A stretch of 64,000 nt of DNA from Chryseobacterium formosum (GTDB lineage Bacteria > Bacteroidota > Bacteroidia > Flavobacteriales > Weeksellaceae). The stretch lies in NCBI RefSeq assembly GCF_026460885.1, contig NZ_JAOVZW010000002.1:1-64000 (forward strand). Direction: 5' to 3'. This document shows, one piece after another, positions 1 to 8,670 of the stretch. The position numbers and the translations under genes are program-made. Positions within the stretch are counted from its first letter, which is position 1. Every line of letters starts with the position of its first letter. The notes beneath the pieces are model-generated. The model ran no database searches. It was not told the origin of the DNA and saw nothing but the letters and a program-made list of their open reading frames with translations.

Positions 1-21
1 GGCGGCACCTTTGGTGCCGCC
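1..21 (-). terminator. Hairpin downstream of trpS
   Basis: A perfect 9-bp GC-rich inverted repeat (GGCGGCACC, loop TTT, GGTGCCGCC) lies about 30 bp past the trpS stop codon. The T-run expected on the minus strand would fall beyond the window edge, so the terminator call is an inference from the stem and its position. Confidence 0.6.
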
Positions 22-51
22 GAAACGTTATTTATTAGAGCATATCCAAAA

Positions 52-1020
52 TTAAATTCCCAAACTTTCTCTCACTCTCTTAATGGTTTGTGTAGCAATT
101 GCTCTTGTTTTTGCAGCTCCTTCCTGAAGTTTTGCTTCTAATTCATCAAGATTATTCATGTAGTAAGAAAATAATTCTCTTTCTTTTTCAAATCTTGTTA
201 AAATTAAATCTAAAAGTTCTTTTTTAGCATGACCGTAACCGAAATTTCCGGCTACATATTTTGCTCTTAATTCTTCGGTTTGTTCGGGAGTTGCAATTAA
301 TTCGTAAATCGCAAACGTCTTATCTGTAGACGGATCTTTTGGCTCTTCTAAAGATTTAGAATCACTTTCGATGCTCATTACCTGTTTTTTCAATTCCTTT
401 TCAGGTAAGAAAATATTGATGATATTTCCTCTGGATTTAGACATTTTGTGTCCATCAACTCCGGGAACATATTTTGTGTCTTCCTGCAATTCAGCTTGAG
501 GTAAAACTAAAACTTCACCCATCTGATTATTGAATCTTGAGGCAACGTCACGGGCAATTTCCAAATGCTGAAGCTGATCTTTTCCTACAGGAACGATTTC
601 AGCATCATACAATAAAATATCTGCAGCCATCAAAATTGGATAGGTAAACAAACCGGCATTCACATCCTGCAAACGGTCTGCTTTATCTTTAAATGAATGC
701 GCTAAAGTCAATCTCTGATAAGGAAAAAAACATGATAAATGCCAAGAAAGTTCACAGGTTTCAGGGATGTCGCTCTGTCTGTAAAAAAAAGTTTTTTCGG
801 TATCTAGTCCACAAGCAAGCCAAGCCGCAGCAATTTCGTAGGTGTTATTTTTAAGTTCTTTTGCGTCTTTAATCTGTGTAAGAGAATGAAGATTCGCAAT
901 GAATAAAAATGATTCATTTCCTGACTGCTTAGAAAGCTCTACTGCAGGAATAATTGCACCCAATAAGTTTCCAAGGTGCGGAGTTCCGGTGGCTTGAATG
1001 CCGGTAAGAATTCTTGACAT
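52..1020 (-). CDS. trpS: Tryptophanyl-tRNA synthetase
   Basis: Charges tRNA-Trp with tryptophan in the cytoplasm (class Ic aminoacyl-tRNA synthetase). The 322-residue protein has the normal bacterial TrpRS length. The HIGH-type nucleotide-binding motif reads TGTPHLGN at residues 11-18, and KMSKS is intact at 192-196, followed by RGN. The Rossmann fold and the helical C-terminal anticodon-binding region appear complete. It starts with ATG at 1020 and a TAAATTTG box lies upstream at 1061-1054. It stands alone with a hairpin after the stop. Nothing unusual is seen. Confidence 0.97.
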   Translation of the reverse strand: MSRILTGIQATGTPHLGNLLGAIIPAVELSKQSGNESFLFIANLHSLTQIKDAKELKNNTYEIAAAWLACGLDTEKTFFYRQSDIPETCELSWHLSCFFPYQRLTLAHSFKDKADRLQDVNAGLFTYPILMAADILLYDAEIVPVGKDQLQHLEIARDVASRFNNQMGEVLVLPQAELQEDTKYVPGVDGHKMSKSRGNIINIFLPEKELKKQVMSIESDSKSLEEPKDPSTDKTFAIYELIATPEQTEELRAKYVAGNFGYGHAKKELLDLILTRFEKERELFSYYMNNLDELEAKLQEGAAKTRAIATQTIKRVRESLGI

Positions 1021-1053
1021 TTGTTTAAGATTATTTTAAAAATTAATGAATTG

Positions 1054-1061
1054 CAAATTTA
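1054..1061 (-). promoter_or_regulatory. Putative -7 box for trpS
   Basis: On the minus strand the sequence reads TAAATTTG, matching the flavobacterial -7 consensus TAnnTTTG, 33 bp before the trpS ATG. I see no clear -33 TTG at the expected distance, so this is a motif match only. Confidence 0.4.
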
Positions 1062-1106
1062 CTGAAACTATTTAAGTTTGTTTATACAGAAAGTATATTT
1101 ACTCTG

Positions 1107-1175
1107 TTTGTCATCCTGAAAGGATCTCAGCATTCTTTTAAACTTAAACTGTCTAGATTCTTTCAGAATGACAAA
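1107..1175. repeat. Dispersed palindromic repeat, family A, copy 1
   Basis: An imperfect inverted repeat with 21-base arms (1107-1127 and 1155-1175) whose outer ends read TTTGTCAT and ATGACAAA. The two arm mismatches are C versus T, so G-U pairing would keep the hairpin in RNA. Related copies lie at 17395-17478 and 26636-26716, with a half copy near 7203. It fills the gap between trpS and the SanA-like gene. Confidence 0.7.
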
Positions 1176-1191
1176 AGAGAGTTTAAAATTT

Positions 1192-1836
1192 TTAAGGAAT
1201 CAAAATTTTCTCCCCACCAAACTTCGGTTCAACTCCAAAAATAAAATCCCAGAAAACCTTCGCTCTTGCTAGTTTCTCTCTTGCATTGGTTTTTATTCCG
1301 GCATATTTGTTTACATCTGCAGCATTGTAACCCCAAGCTTCAATTCCGTTTTTTCTTGCAAGGTAAACTGCTCTTTCATTATGAAATCTTTGAGAAATAA
1401 TGATGTATGAATTTTGCCCAAATATTTCTTTGGCTCTTAAAACAGAATCCAAAGTTCTGAAACCTGCAAAATCTTCAAAAATTTTATCGGTAGGAACTCC
1501 GGCTTTGATGAGCTCGTTTTTCATTTCTTCAGGTTCATTGTAATCTTTGTTGGAATTATCTCCACTTACAATAATATTCTGAATTTTTCCTGATCTGAAT
1601 AATTCTGCAGCTGCTTCAATTCTGTTAAAAAAATAAACATTTGGTGCTCCGTTTGATAGAGTTTTGCTTGTTCCTAAAAGAAGTCCGGTTTTTTGGATCG
1701 GTAAAGTTGAAATATTAGAAGTTATGTAATCTTCCGATTGATCTTTAATGGTAAAGTTTGACCAAACGATAAAAATAATTCCTGCCACTAAAAGTAACAG
1801 GAAAATTTTGATTGTATTTTTTATAAATTTTCTCAT
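1192..1836 (-). CDS. SanA/YdcF-like DUF218 envelope protein
   Basis: 214 residues. An N-terminal membrane anchor (about residues 8-27) precedes a DUF218 domain. Landmarks are GLLLGTSK (51-58), IIVSGDN (88-94) and SQRFHNERA (148-156), the pattern of the E. coli SanA/YdcF/ElyC group. In enterobacteria these proteins affect envelope barrier function (vancomycin exclusion for SanA, lipid carrier metabolism for ElyC), but the enzymatic reaction is not settled. The soluble domain is expected in the periplasm. The downstream neighbour is trpS, separated by a palindromic repeat, so it is probably its own unit or the end of the lspA unit. Family membership is firm; the precise function is not. Confidence 0.85.
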   Translation of the reverse strand: MRKFIKNTIKIFLLLLVAGIIFIVWSNFTIKDQSEDYITSNISTLPIQKTGLLLGTSKTLSNGAPNVYFFNRIEAAAELFRSGKIQNIIVSGDNSNKDYNEPEEMKNELIKAGVPTDKIFEDFAGFRTLDSVLRAKEIFGQNSYIIISQRFHNERAVYLARKNGIEAWGYNAADVNKYAGIKTNAREKLARAKVFWDFIFGVEPKFGGEKILIP

Positions 1837-1877
1837 ACATTTAAAACCCTGAAGGTTTCATAAAAGTATGAAATATT

Positions 1878-2516
1878 TTAAAATTCAAGTCCGTTCGGGA
1901 AAGCTTTTTTTCTGAAAATTAATAACAAAGCTGCTCCAACTGTAATAGCAGAATCTGCTACATTAAAAATGTATTTAAAAAATTCAATATGTTTTCCACC
2001 AATCAAAGGCCAACTTTCAGGAACATACCAATCTACTAAAGGAAAATGAAGCATATCAACAACGCAGCCTTTCATAAAAGTAGAATAACCTTCACCGAAA
2101 GAAACAAGTTTAGAAACTCCGCCATAACCAATCCATTGGTTTACGCTTTCGTCATAGACCATTCCGCTGTCGAAAATTAATCCGTAAAACATTCCGTCAA
2201 TTAAATTTCCAATCGCACCCGCAAAAATAATAGACATAGGGATAATCAGATAATTAGATTCGCCTCTTTTAAGCCATTTATTAAACAGGTAAATCATTCC
2301 TCCAATCAGGAAAATGCGAACGATAACCAAAAAATATTTACCAAGCATTCCGCCGAAATGAAAACCGTAAGCCATTCCAGGATTTTCAACAAATGTTAAT
2401 TTAAATCCCGGAAAAACAGAAATACTGTCATTAAGATTGAAATTCGTTTTAATATAAATTTTTGATGCCTGATCAATCAATAAGATAAGAAAAGTGATAA
2501 GTACAATCTTCTTCAT
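1878..2516 (-). CDS. lspA: Lipoprotein signal peptidase (signal peptidase II)
   Basis: Inner-membrane aspartyl protease that cleaves prolipoprotein signal peptides before the lipidated cysteine. The 212 residues exceed the roughly 165 of E. coli LspA, as expected for Bacteroidetes forms; the extra residues (about 112-160) form a loop between the two catalytic regions. The catalytic aspartates are visible in GNLID (Asp107) and FNVAD (Asp188). Four hydrophobic segments can be read. The start codon overlaps the stop codon of the upstream 64-residue gene by one base (TAATG), which suggests translational coupling. Many lipoproteins in this window would be its substrates. Confidence 0.96.
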   Translation of the reverse strand: MKKIVLITFLILLIDQASKIYIKTNFNLNDSISVFPGFKLTFVENPGMAYGFHFGGMLGKYFLVIVRIFLIGGMIYLFNKWLKRGESNYLIIPMSIIFAGAIGNLIDGMFYGLIFDSGMVYDESVNQWIGYGGVSKLVSFGEGYSTFMKGCVVDMLHFPLVDWYVPESWPLIGGKHIEFFKYIFNVADSAITVGAALLLIFRKKAFPNGLEF

Positions 2517-2710
2517 TACAAATTCGGCTTTGGTTTGTCTTTGAAATTTCTTGCAGGTTTTTCCTTATTTGCAGGAGTTCTAGGCTCGAAGGTTTGAGTT
2601 TTTGCGCCTCTAGTGTGAAATTTTTCGTAACGAATTCCCATGTCTTTCATTACACTTTTCAGTGCATTCAGCTCCATTTGATTTTTTGGGTGTACAATTA
2701 ATGCTTCCAT
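2516..2710 (-). CDS. Small DUF2683-like protein
   Basis: 64 residues. The N-terminal half begins MEALIVHPKN and continues into a short helix (ELNALKSVMKDMGI), resembling DUF2683, a small family with an antitoxin-like N-terminus found in Bacteroidetes. The C-terminal half is basic, proline-rich and probably disordered. No toxin partner is adjacent. It shares one base with the lspA start and is likely co-transcribed with it. Function unknown; the family call is from memory of the N-terminal pattern. Confidence 0.65.
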   Translation of the reverse strand: MEALIVHPKNQMELNALKSVMKDMGIRYEKFHTRGAKTQTFEPRTPANKEKPARNFKDKPKPNL

Positions 2711-2771
2711 TATAGTTGGTTTGTAATCGAAGTTTTAACTTAATAAAGCTTTAACAACGATTTTATTTAAA

Positions 2772-3017
2772 TTAATGTTTAGAAAGTTCGTCGAGTCTTT
2801 TTCTGTCTTTTGCAGACAAATCGTTGATTCCGTTTTTGCCCATTTTACTCAGGAGGTGATCGATTTCCTTTTCTCTTTCTCTCTTTTCTGAATTAAATTT
2901 ATCGTCAATTGTATAGTTTTTTTCCTTTTCAGGAAAGAACTTCTGCTTTATTTTTTCTCTGTTGAAAAACCATAAAACAGCAAGTACAGTCACCGCTAAA
3001 ATTAAAAATTCGGTCAT
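2772..3017 (-). CDS. Small single-pass membrane protein, DUF6576-like C-terminus
   Basis: 81 residues. One N-terminal transmembrane helix (about 3-18) is followed by a charged linker and a C-terminal helix-turn-helix-like stretch (IDHLLSKMGKNGINDLSA then RLDEL). This resembles the short C-terminal motif that follows rhomboid proteases in Bacteroidetes (DUF6576). Here it is attached to a single helix rather than a protease. It probably belongs to the dksA-like to lspA unit. Function unknown. Confidence 0.7.
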   Translation of the reverse strand: MTEFLILAVTVLAVLWFFNREKIKQKFFPEKEKNYTIDDKFNSEKREREKEIDHLLSKMGKNGINDLSAKDRKRLDELSKH

Positions 3018-3030
3018 AGATATAATTAAA

Positions 3031-3074
3031 AATTAGGTTTATAAAATGTCGTAAAACAAATTATAAACCCAATT
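3031..3074 (-). terminator. Inverted repeat after the DksA-like gene
   Basis: Arms at 3031-3043 (AATTAGGTTTATA) and 3062-3074 (TATAAACCCAATT) pair with one mismatch, between the DksA-like gene and the next minus-strand gene. The stem is AT-rich and the following T-run is broken, so it may be a weak terminator or an attenuator. Confidence 0.4.
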
Positions 3075-3103
3075 AATTATTTACAAAAATAAGATAAAAA
3101 TAA

Positions 3104-3484
3104 TTATCTCTGCATATTTTTAGCTTCAATGCTCAAAGTAGCGTGCGGAACTGCCAAAAGTCTTTCTTTCGGGATCAGTTTTCCGGTTACTCTGCAAACA
3201 CCGTAAGTTTTGTTTTCGATTCTGATTAAAGCATTTTTCAGATCTCTTACAAATTTCTCCTGTCTTCCTGCCAAAATAGAGTTTTGCTCTTTGCTCAGCG
3301 TTTCAGCACCTTCTTCAAAAGCTTTGAAAGTTGGTGATGTGTCGTCAGTTCCATTGTTTTGATCGTTGATGAAACTTTCTCTAATCAACTGCAGATCTTT
3401 CTCTGCTTTTTCTATTTTATCTTTGATTAACTTTTTAAATTCCTGTAAATCAGAGTCGTTATATCTTACCCTTTCGTCTTGCAT
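3104..3484 (-). CDS. TraR/DksA-family protein lacking the zinc ligands
   Basis: 126 residues. A long N-terminal coiled coil (about 12-90) and a C-terminal globular part give the DksA shape. DksA binds the RNA polymerase secondary channel and tunes initiation, often with ppGpp. The usual C-x2-C-x17-C-x2-C zinc finger is eroded: only Cys97 remains (YGVCRVTGKLI), with Thr100, Ser118 and Ala121 at the other ligand positions. Related zinc-free forms occur in other bacteria. The hairpin tip (about 40-60, NNGTDDTS) is acidic, as expected for a secondary-channel factor. It lies directly downstream of ileS with a 59-bp gap. Confidence 0.85.
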   Translation of the reverse strand: MQDERVRYNDSDLQEFKKLIKDKIEKAEKDLQLIRESFINDQNNGTDDTSPTFKAFEEGAETLSKEQNSILAGRQEKFVRDLKNALIRIENKTYGVCRVTGKLIPKERLLAVPHATLSIEAKNMQR

Positions 3485-3543
3485 TGTCTTTTTCTTTTTT
3501 AATAAATTTATGAAATGGAATTTGAAAAAACAACAACTATATG

Positions 3544-6500
3544 TTAATTTTTTTCAACATTTACTTTAAAATTAAGGTCATCGATGTCGATTTCATTAAA
3601 ATTTGAAAGTGAAGATACAATTTCTATTTTATTTGACAAGACCTCAGATGAAATATATTCTTCATTTTGTTTGATTTGCTCCAAAAACGGGGAGTTTTCT
3701 TCCAAAATAATGCTTATTCTATCTGTTAATTCAAAATCTTTCTCTTTTCTAAGATTCTGGATCCTGTTAATAAACTCTCTTGCGATACCTTCAGATTTTA
3801 ATTCTTCTGTTAGCGTCAAATCTAATGCCACAGTTGTTTTACCATCAGAAGTTACAGTCCATCCCGGAATATCTTTTGTAGAAATTTCTACATCGTTCAT
3901 AGTAATTTCATATCCTTGAATTTCAATGCTTCCATTTTTCTCTAAAGAAGAAATCTGCTCTGTTGAAAAATTAGTAATTTCATTACCAACAACTTTCATG
4001 TCTTTTCCAAGTCTTGAACCTAAAGTTTTGAAGTTTGGCTTAATCTGTTTTACAATTAAATGAGAAGCTTCTTCAGCATTAATCAATTGTAATTCTTTAA
4101 CATTAACTTCTTGTTTAATTAATTCTGCAACTGCTAAAATCTGCTCTTCAGTTTTAGAATCCAACACAGGGATTAAGACTTTTTGTAAAGGTTGACGCAC
4201 TTTTATATTTTCTTTCTTTCTTAGAGAGAAAACCATACTTGTAATGTTTTGCGCTAAATGCGTTTTTTCAACCAAATCCTGATCGATCAAACTTTCGTCA
4301 GCAACCGGAAAGTCTGTTAAATGCACAGATTCTGCGCTGTCATTTCCTGTAACTTTGTTTAAATCCTGATATAATTGATCCATAAAGAACGGAGCAATTG
4401 GTGCAGATAATTTGGCAACAGTTTCAAGACAAGTATATAAAGTTTGGTAAGCAGAGATTTTGTCATCAGAATAATCTCCTTTCCAGAAACGTCTTCTGCA
4501 TAATCTCACGTACCAGTTACTCAAATTGTCGTTCACAAAGGTGCTGATTGCTCTTGCAACTCTTGTTGGCTCGTAATCTTCGTAGAATGCTTTTACTTCT
4601 TTAATTAAAAGGTTTAATTCAGATAAAATCCATCGGTCGATTTCCGGTCTGTTTTCAACGTCTTTTTCAGAATAATTAAATCCGTCAACATTCGCATATA
4701 AAGTGAAGAAAGAATAGGTATTGTAAAGCGTTCCGAAGAATTTTCTTCTCACTTCGTCAATTCCATCTTTGTCGAATTTTAAATTTTCCCAAGGATTAGC
4801 ATTTGAAATCATGTACCAACGCGTCGCATCCGGGCCGTAATCTGAAAGCGTTTCAAACGGATCAACCGCATTACCTTTGGATTTTGACATTTTTACCCCG
4901 TTTTTATCCAAAACAAGTCCGTTACTCATTACATTTTTATAAGCGACTGAATCAAAAACTGCTGTTCCAATTGCATGAAGTGTATAGAACCACCCACGAG
5001 TTTGGTCAACTCCTTCAGCAATGAAATCTGCCGGGAAAGCTTTATGATTATCTATTAATTCTTTATTTTCAAAAGGATAGTGCAACTGTGCATAAGGCAT
5101 TGAACCTGAATCAAACCAAACATCAATCAAGTCACTTTCGCGGTTCATTGCCTGTCCTGAATCTGAAACTAAAACGATTTTGTCTACAATGTTTTTATGT
5201 AAATCAACCAAAGAATAGTTTTCTTCAGACATATTTCCGATTTCAAAACCTTTGAACGGATTTTCTTTCATCAATCCTGCTGCGATAGATTTCTCAATCT
5301 CATTGTATAATTCTTCTACAGAACCAATGATGATTTCTTCTTTTAAATCTTCTGTTCTCCAGATTGGCAACGGGATTCCCCAATATCTTGAACGGGAAAG
5401 ATTCCAGTCGTTTACATTTTCAATCCAGTTGGCAAAGCGACCTTCACCTGTAGATTTTGGTTTCCAGTTAATTTCTTTATTTAATTGTACCAACCTGTCT
5501 TTTACAGCGGTCATTTTCACAAACCAAGAATCCAATGGATAGTATAAAACCGGCTTATCAGTTCTCCAACAATGAGGATAACTGTGAACATATTTCTCTA
5601 CTTTGAAGGCTTTGTTTTCTGTTTTCAACAAAATTGCCAATTCTACATCCCAAGATTTTTCAGGTGCAGTTCCTTCGTCGTAATATTCGTTTTTAATATA
5701 TTTTCCAGAGAATAATTCAGGAACATTATTTCCTTTGATAAATCTTCCTTGAAGATCAACAAGCGGAACTAAATTATCGTTCTCGTCTTTGATCAACATT
5801 GGTGGAATTTCATTTTCCTTCGCAACTCTCGCATCATCGGCACCAAAAGTTGGAGCAATATGAACGATACCTGTACCGTCTTCCGTAGTTACGAAATCTC
5901 CGATGATAACTCTGAATGCTTTCTCGGCATTTTCATTAGGAGTAAACCAAGGAATTAATTGTTCATATTGAGTTCCTGCTAATTTATCTCCAGTAAATTC
6001 TTTTACAATTTTAAAAGGGATCGTTTTACTGTCTGAAGTGTAGTTTGCTAAATCTTCATCAGTTCCTTCCACATATTTTTTACCGAAATTTTTCTCCAAT
6101 AAAACTCTTGCCAAAACTACAGTTACAGGCTCAAAAGTATACTGGTTGAAAGTTTTTACTACATAATATTCAATATCTCTTCCAACCGCCAAAGCTGTAT
6201 TTGAAGGCAAAGTCCAAGGAGTTGTCGTCCAGGCTAAAATGCTTACATCACCGTCAACATCGTTAAATAATTCTGAAGAATCTTTTTTAACTTTAAATTG
6301 AGCAACAATCGTTGTGTCGGTAACATCATGATAAGTTCCGGGCATGTTTAATTCCGCAGAAGAAAGTCCGGTTCCTGCTTTCGGAGAGTAAGGCTGGATT
6401 GTATAACCTTTATACAACAAATCTTTGCTGTACAATTGTTTCAACAACCACCAAACCGTTTCCATGTATTTTGATTTGTATGTGATATATGGATCTTCCA

Positions 6501-6933
6501 AATCTACCCAATATCCGATTTTTTCGGTAAGGTGATTCCAAACATCAGTATAACGCATTACCGCTTCACGGCAAGCTTTGTTGTAATCTTCAATCGAAAT
6601 TTTTTTGCCAATATCTTCTTTAGTAATTCCGAGTTCTTTTTCTACACCCAGTTCTACAGGAAGACCATGTGTATCCCATCCTGCTTTACGAAAAACCTGC
6701 TTTCCATTCTGCGTCTGGTAACGACAGAAAATATCTTTCAACGCTCTCGCCATAACGTGATGAATTCCGGGCATTCCGTTTGCTGAAGGTGGTCCTTCGT
6801 AAAAAACAAACTCAGGTTTTCCCTGACGTGTTTCCACGCTTTTTGCGAAGGTGTTGTTAACTTTCCAGAATTCCGAAACTTGTCCGGCGATGTCGATAAG
6901 ATTAAGGTTTTTATATTCTTTAAATTGGCTCAT
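3544..6933 (-). CDS. ileS: Isoleucyl-tRNA synthetase, type 2 with swapped HIGH motif
   Basis: Charges tRNA-Ile. The 1129 residues match the longer eukaryote-like IleRS2 class, which carries a C-terminal DUF5915 region instead of the zinc-binding tail of IleRS1. The catalytic core, editing domain (about 200-400) and anticodon-binding helices are present. KMSKS is intact at 681-685. The first signature motif is unusual: PSANGMPGIHH places Gly56-Ile57-His58-His59 where class I enzymes have H-x-G-H, so the first and third residues are exchanged. IleRS2 enzymes are typically far less sensitive to mupirocin than IleRS1, and this swap has been linked to even higher resistance. The start at 6933 is ATG; a TAAATTTG box is at 6976-6969. 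Confidence 0.97.
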   Translation of the reverse strand: MSQFKEYKNLNLIDIAGQVSEFWKVNNTFAKSVETRQGKPEFVFYEGPPSANGMPGIHHVMARALKDIFCRYQTQNGKQVFRKAGWDTHGLPVELGVEKELGITKEDIGKKISIEDYNKACREAVMRYTDVWNHLTEKIGYWVDLEDPYITYKSKYMETVWWLLKQLYSKDLLYKGYTIQPYSPKAGTGLSSAELNMPGTYHDVTDTTIVAQFKVKKDSSELFNDVDGDVSILAWTTTPWTLPSNTALAVGRDIEYYVVKTFNQYTFEPVTVVLARVLLEKNFGKKYVEGTDEDLANYTSDSKTIPFKIVKEFTGDKLAGTQYEQLIPWFTPNENAEKAFRVIIGDFVTTEDGTGIVHIAPTFGADDARVAKENEIPPMLIKDENDNLVPLVDLQGRFIKGNNVPELFSGKYIKNEYYDEGTAPEKSWDVELAILLKTENKAFKVEKYVHSYPHCWRTDKPVLYYPLDSWFVKMTAVKDRLVQLNKEINWKPKSTGEGRFANWIENVNDWNLSRSRYWGIPLPIWRTEDLKEEIIIGSVEELYNEIEKSIAAGLMKENPFKGFEIGNMSEENYSLVDLHKNIVDKIVLVSDSGQAMNRESDLIDVWFDSGSMPYAQLHYPFENKELIDNHKAFPADFIAEGVDQTRGWFYTLHAIGTAVFDSVAYKNVMSNGLVLDKNGVKMSKSKGNAVDPFETLSDYGPDATRWYMISNANPWENLKFDKDGIDEVRRKFFGTLYNTYSFFTLYANVDGFNYSEKDVENRPEIDRWILSELNLLIKEVKAFYEDYEPTRVARAISTFVNDNLSNWYVRLCRRRFWKGDYSDDKISAYQTLYTCLETVAKLSAPIAPFFMDQLYQDLNKVTGNDSAESVHLTDFPVADESLIDQDLVEKTHLAQNITSMVFSLRKKENIKVRQPLQKVLIPVLDSKTEEQILAVAELIKQEVNVKELQLINAEEASHLIVKQIKPNFKTLGSRLGKDMKVVGNEITNFSTEQISSLEKNGSIEIQGYEITMNDVEISTKDIPGWTVTSDGKTTVALDLTLTEELKSEGIAREFINRIQNLRKEKDFELTDRISIILEENSPFLEQIKQNEEYISSEVLSNKIEIVSSLSNFNEIDIDDLNFKVNVEKN

Positions 6934-7268
6934 TGTAATTTCTCAATTTCGTTGATTAATCAAGTTGGCAAATTTAGTGATTTTTGTCGGTTTATAATAT
7001 ATGTTTTATTTCGATAACGTCTATGAAAAAGTTGTTTAAAACTTTAAGGCGGAAAATTGTGAATGGTCAATTGTGAAATGTGAATTTTACGATACATTTA
7101 CGAAACAAAAACTGACTTGTTATTCAATAGAGATGAGCTTTAGCCCGGCTTCAATATGGTCTGTCTGAATTGGCTTTAGCTAAAACTTATTTTCCTCTCG
7201 CAGATCAGAATGACAAAATGAACTTTTGATAAAACTTAAACAGGCTCTTAATTTTAAATTAAATAAAT
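6934..7268. other. Intergenic region between ileS and the flexirubin locus
   Basis: 335 bp without a gene, between the divergent ileS and PaaK-like starts. It holds the ileS promoter motif, remnants of intergenic repeats (GTGAATGGTCAATTGTGAAA near 7060-7079; a GAGCTTTAGCC / GGCTTTAGCT inverted pair near 7135-7185) and half of a family A palindrome (AGATCAGAATGACAAAATGA, 7203-7222). No coding potential or tRNA was seen. Confidence 0.6.
6969..6976 (-). promoter_or_regulatory. Putative -7 box for ileS
   Basis: The minus strand reads TAAATTTG 35 bp before the ileS ATG, matching the flavobacterial TAnnTTTG box. No good -33 TTG was found. Confidence 0.4.
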
Positions 7269-8582
7269 TTGTCTTTTAAAAATAAACCTTTGGAACTTTA
7301 TCCTTCAATCGAAAAATCTAGCATTCAGGAAATAAAAACTTTTCAGGAAGAAAAACTGAAAGAACTTTTGAAATACCTAGAAAATCATTCACCTTTCTAT
7401 CAGAAATTATTTAAAGAAAATAATATTGATATTTCTGAGATTCAGACTCTGGAAGATTTGCAGAAAATTCCAACTACTGCAAAGAACGATATCCAACAGA
7501 ATAATGATAGTTTCTTTTGTGTTCCAATGACCGAAATTGTTGATTTTAGCACAACTTCCGGAACTTTGGGTGATCCTGTAACTTTCGGACTTTCAGAAAA
7601 GGATATGGAAAGAATTGCGTACAATGAAGCAATTTCTCTTGCGTGTGCCGGAATTTCTAAAGGCGATGTTGTTCAAATGATTACAACGATTGATAAGCGC
7701 TTTATCGCTGGTTTGGCGTATTTGCTTGGATTAAGAAAAATTGGAGCCGGAGTCGTTAGAATGGGGCCCGGAATTCCGGAATTGCAATGGGATTCTATTT
7801 TTAGATATCAACCAAAATTTTTAATAACCGTTCCGTCGTTTTTGTTGAAAATGATTGATTACGCTGAGAAAAATAATTTAGATTATAAGAATTCGAGCGT
7901 AATTGGTGCGGTTTGCATCGGTGAAAGCATCAAAAATCAGGATTTTACGGATAATATCCTTTCACAGAAAATAAAAGAAAAGTGGAATATTGAATTATAT
8001 TCTACTTACGCTTCCACCGAAATGAGCACAGCATTTACAGAATGTGAATTTCAAATTGGCGGACATCAACATCCAGAATTAATTATTACAGAAATTCTTG
8101 ATGACGAAGGAAATCCAGTGAAAAGGGGTGAAAGTGGTGAATTAGCAATTACAACTTTAGGCGTTGAAGCAATTCCTTTGCTGAGATTTAAAACCGGTGA
8201 CATTGTAAAAGCACATACCGAACCTTGCCAATGCGGGAGAAATACAATGAGATTAGGTCCGGTTATTGGCAGAAAACAGCAGATGATAAAATATAAAGGA
8301 ACGACCTTGTATCCACCTGCAATGAACGATATTCTCAATGATTTTAATGGAATTTCATGTTATCAAATCGTTATTCAATCCAACGAAATTGGTTTGGACG
8401 AAATTATTATCAAGTTGAGCACAGAAAACAACGAAGAGAATTTTGTGAATGAAGTTCGAGATCATTTCCGCGCAAAATTGAGAGTCAGTCCGAAAATTGA
8501 GATTATAGATTTTGATGTCTTATCTAAAACAGTTTTTCATCCGAACAGCAGAAAACCGATTACTTTTATAGATTTAAGGTGA
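7269..8582 (+). CDS. PaaK-like adenylate-forming CoA/ACP ligase
   Basis: 437-residue AMP-binding enzyme of the phenylacetate-CoA ligase group. The ATP-binding P-loop is TSGTLGDP (96-103). YASTEMS marks the A5-like motif, and KTGDIV with the following GRNTMRLG the hinge region. Its place at the head of the flexirubin locus, close to tyrosine ammonia-lyase, suggests that it activates 4-coumarate (or a hydroxylated or methylated form) as the aryl starter, onto CoA or directly onto an ACP. The substrate is an inference. The start is TTG at 7269: an in-frame TAA lies at 7260-7262 and the next in-frame ATG is far inside the domain. Confidence 0.88.
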   Translation: MSFKNKPLELYPSIEKSSIQEIKTFQEEKLKELLKYLENHSPFYQKLFKENNIDISEIQTLEDLQKIPTTAKNDIQQNNDSFFCVPMTEIVDFSTTSGTLGDPVTFGLSEKDMERIAYNEAISLACAGISKGDVVQMITTIDKRFIAGLAYLLGLRKIGAGVVRMGPGIPELQWDSIFRYQPKFLITVPSFLLKMIDYAEKNNLDYKNSSVIGAVCIGESIKNQDFTDNILSQKIKEKWNIELYSTYASTEMSTAFTECEFQIGGHQHPELIITEILDDEGNPVKRGESGELAITTLGVEAIPLLRFKTGDIVKAHTEPCQCGRNTMRLGPVIGRKQQMIKYKGTTLYPPAMNDILNDFNGISCYQIVIQSNEIGLDEIIIKLSTENNEENFVNEVRDHFRAKLRVSPKIEIIDFDVLSKTVFHPNSRKPITFIDLR

Positions 8583-8644
8583 GTTTTATTCTATAAAGAT
8601 GGAAATATTGTTATTTAATTATGCTGAATTTTCTTTTCTAATAT

Positions 8645-8652
8645 TATCTTTG
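8645..8652 (+). promoter_or_regulatory. Putative -7 box for the secreted protein gene
   Basis: TATCTTTG, an exact TAnnTTTG match, lies 19 bp before the ATG at 8671. The nearest upstream TTG (8618-8620) is 24 bp away, slightly too far. Confidence 0.45.
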
Positions 8653-8670
8653 CGGAATTATAATTAAACT

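Noticed and set aside
1847..1861. Short hairpin after lspA (AAACC / GGTTT)
   Set aside because: Only a 5-bp AT-rich stem with no proper T-run; too weak to call a terminator.
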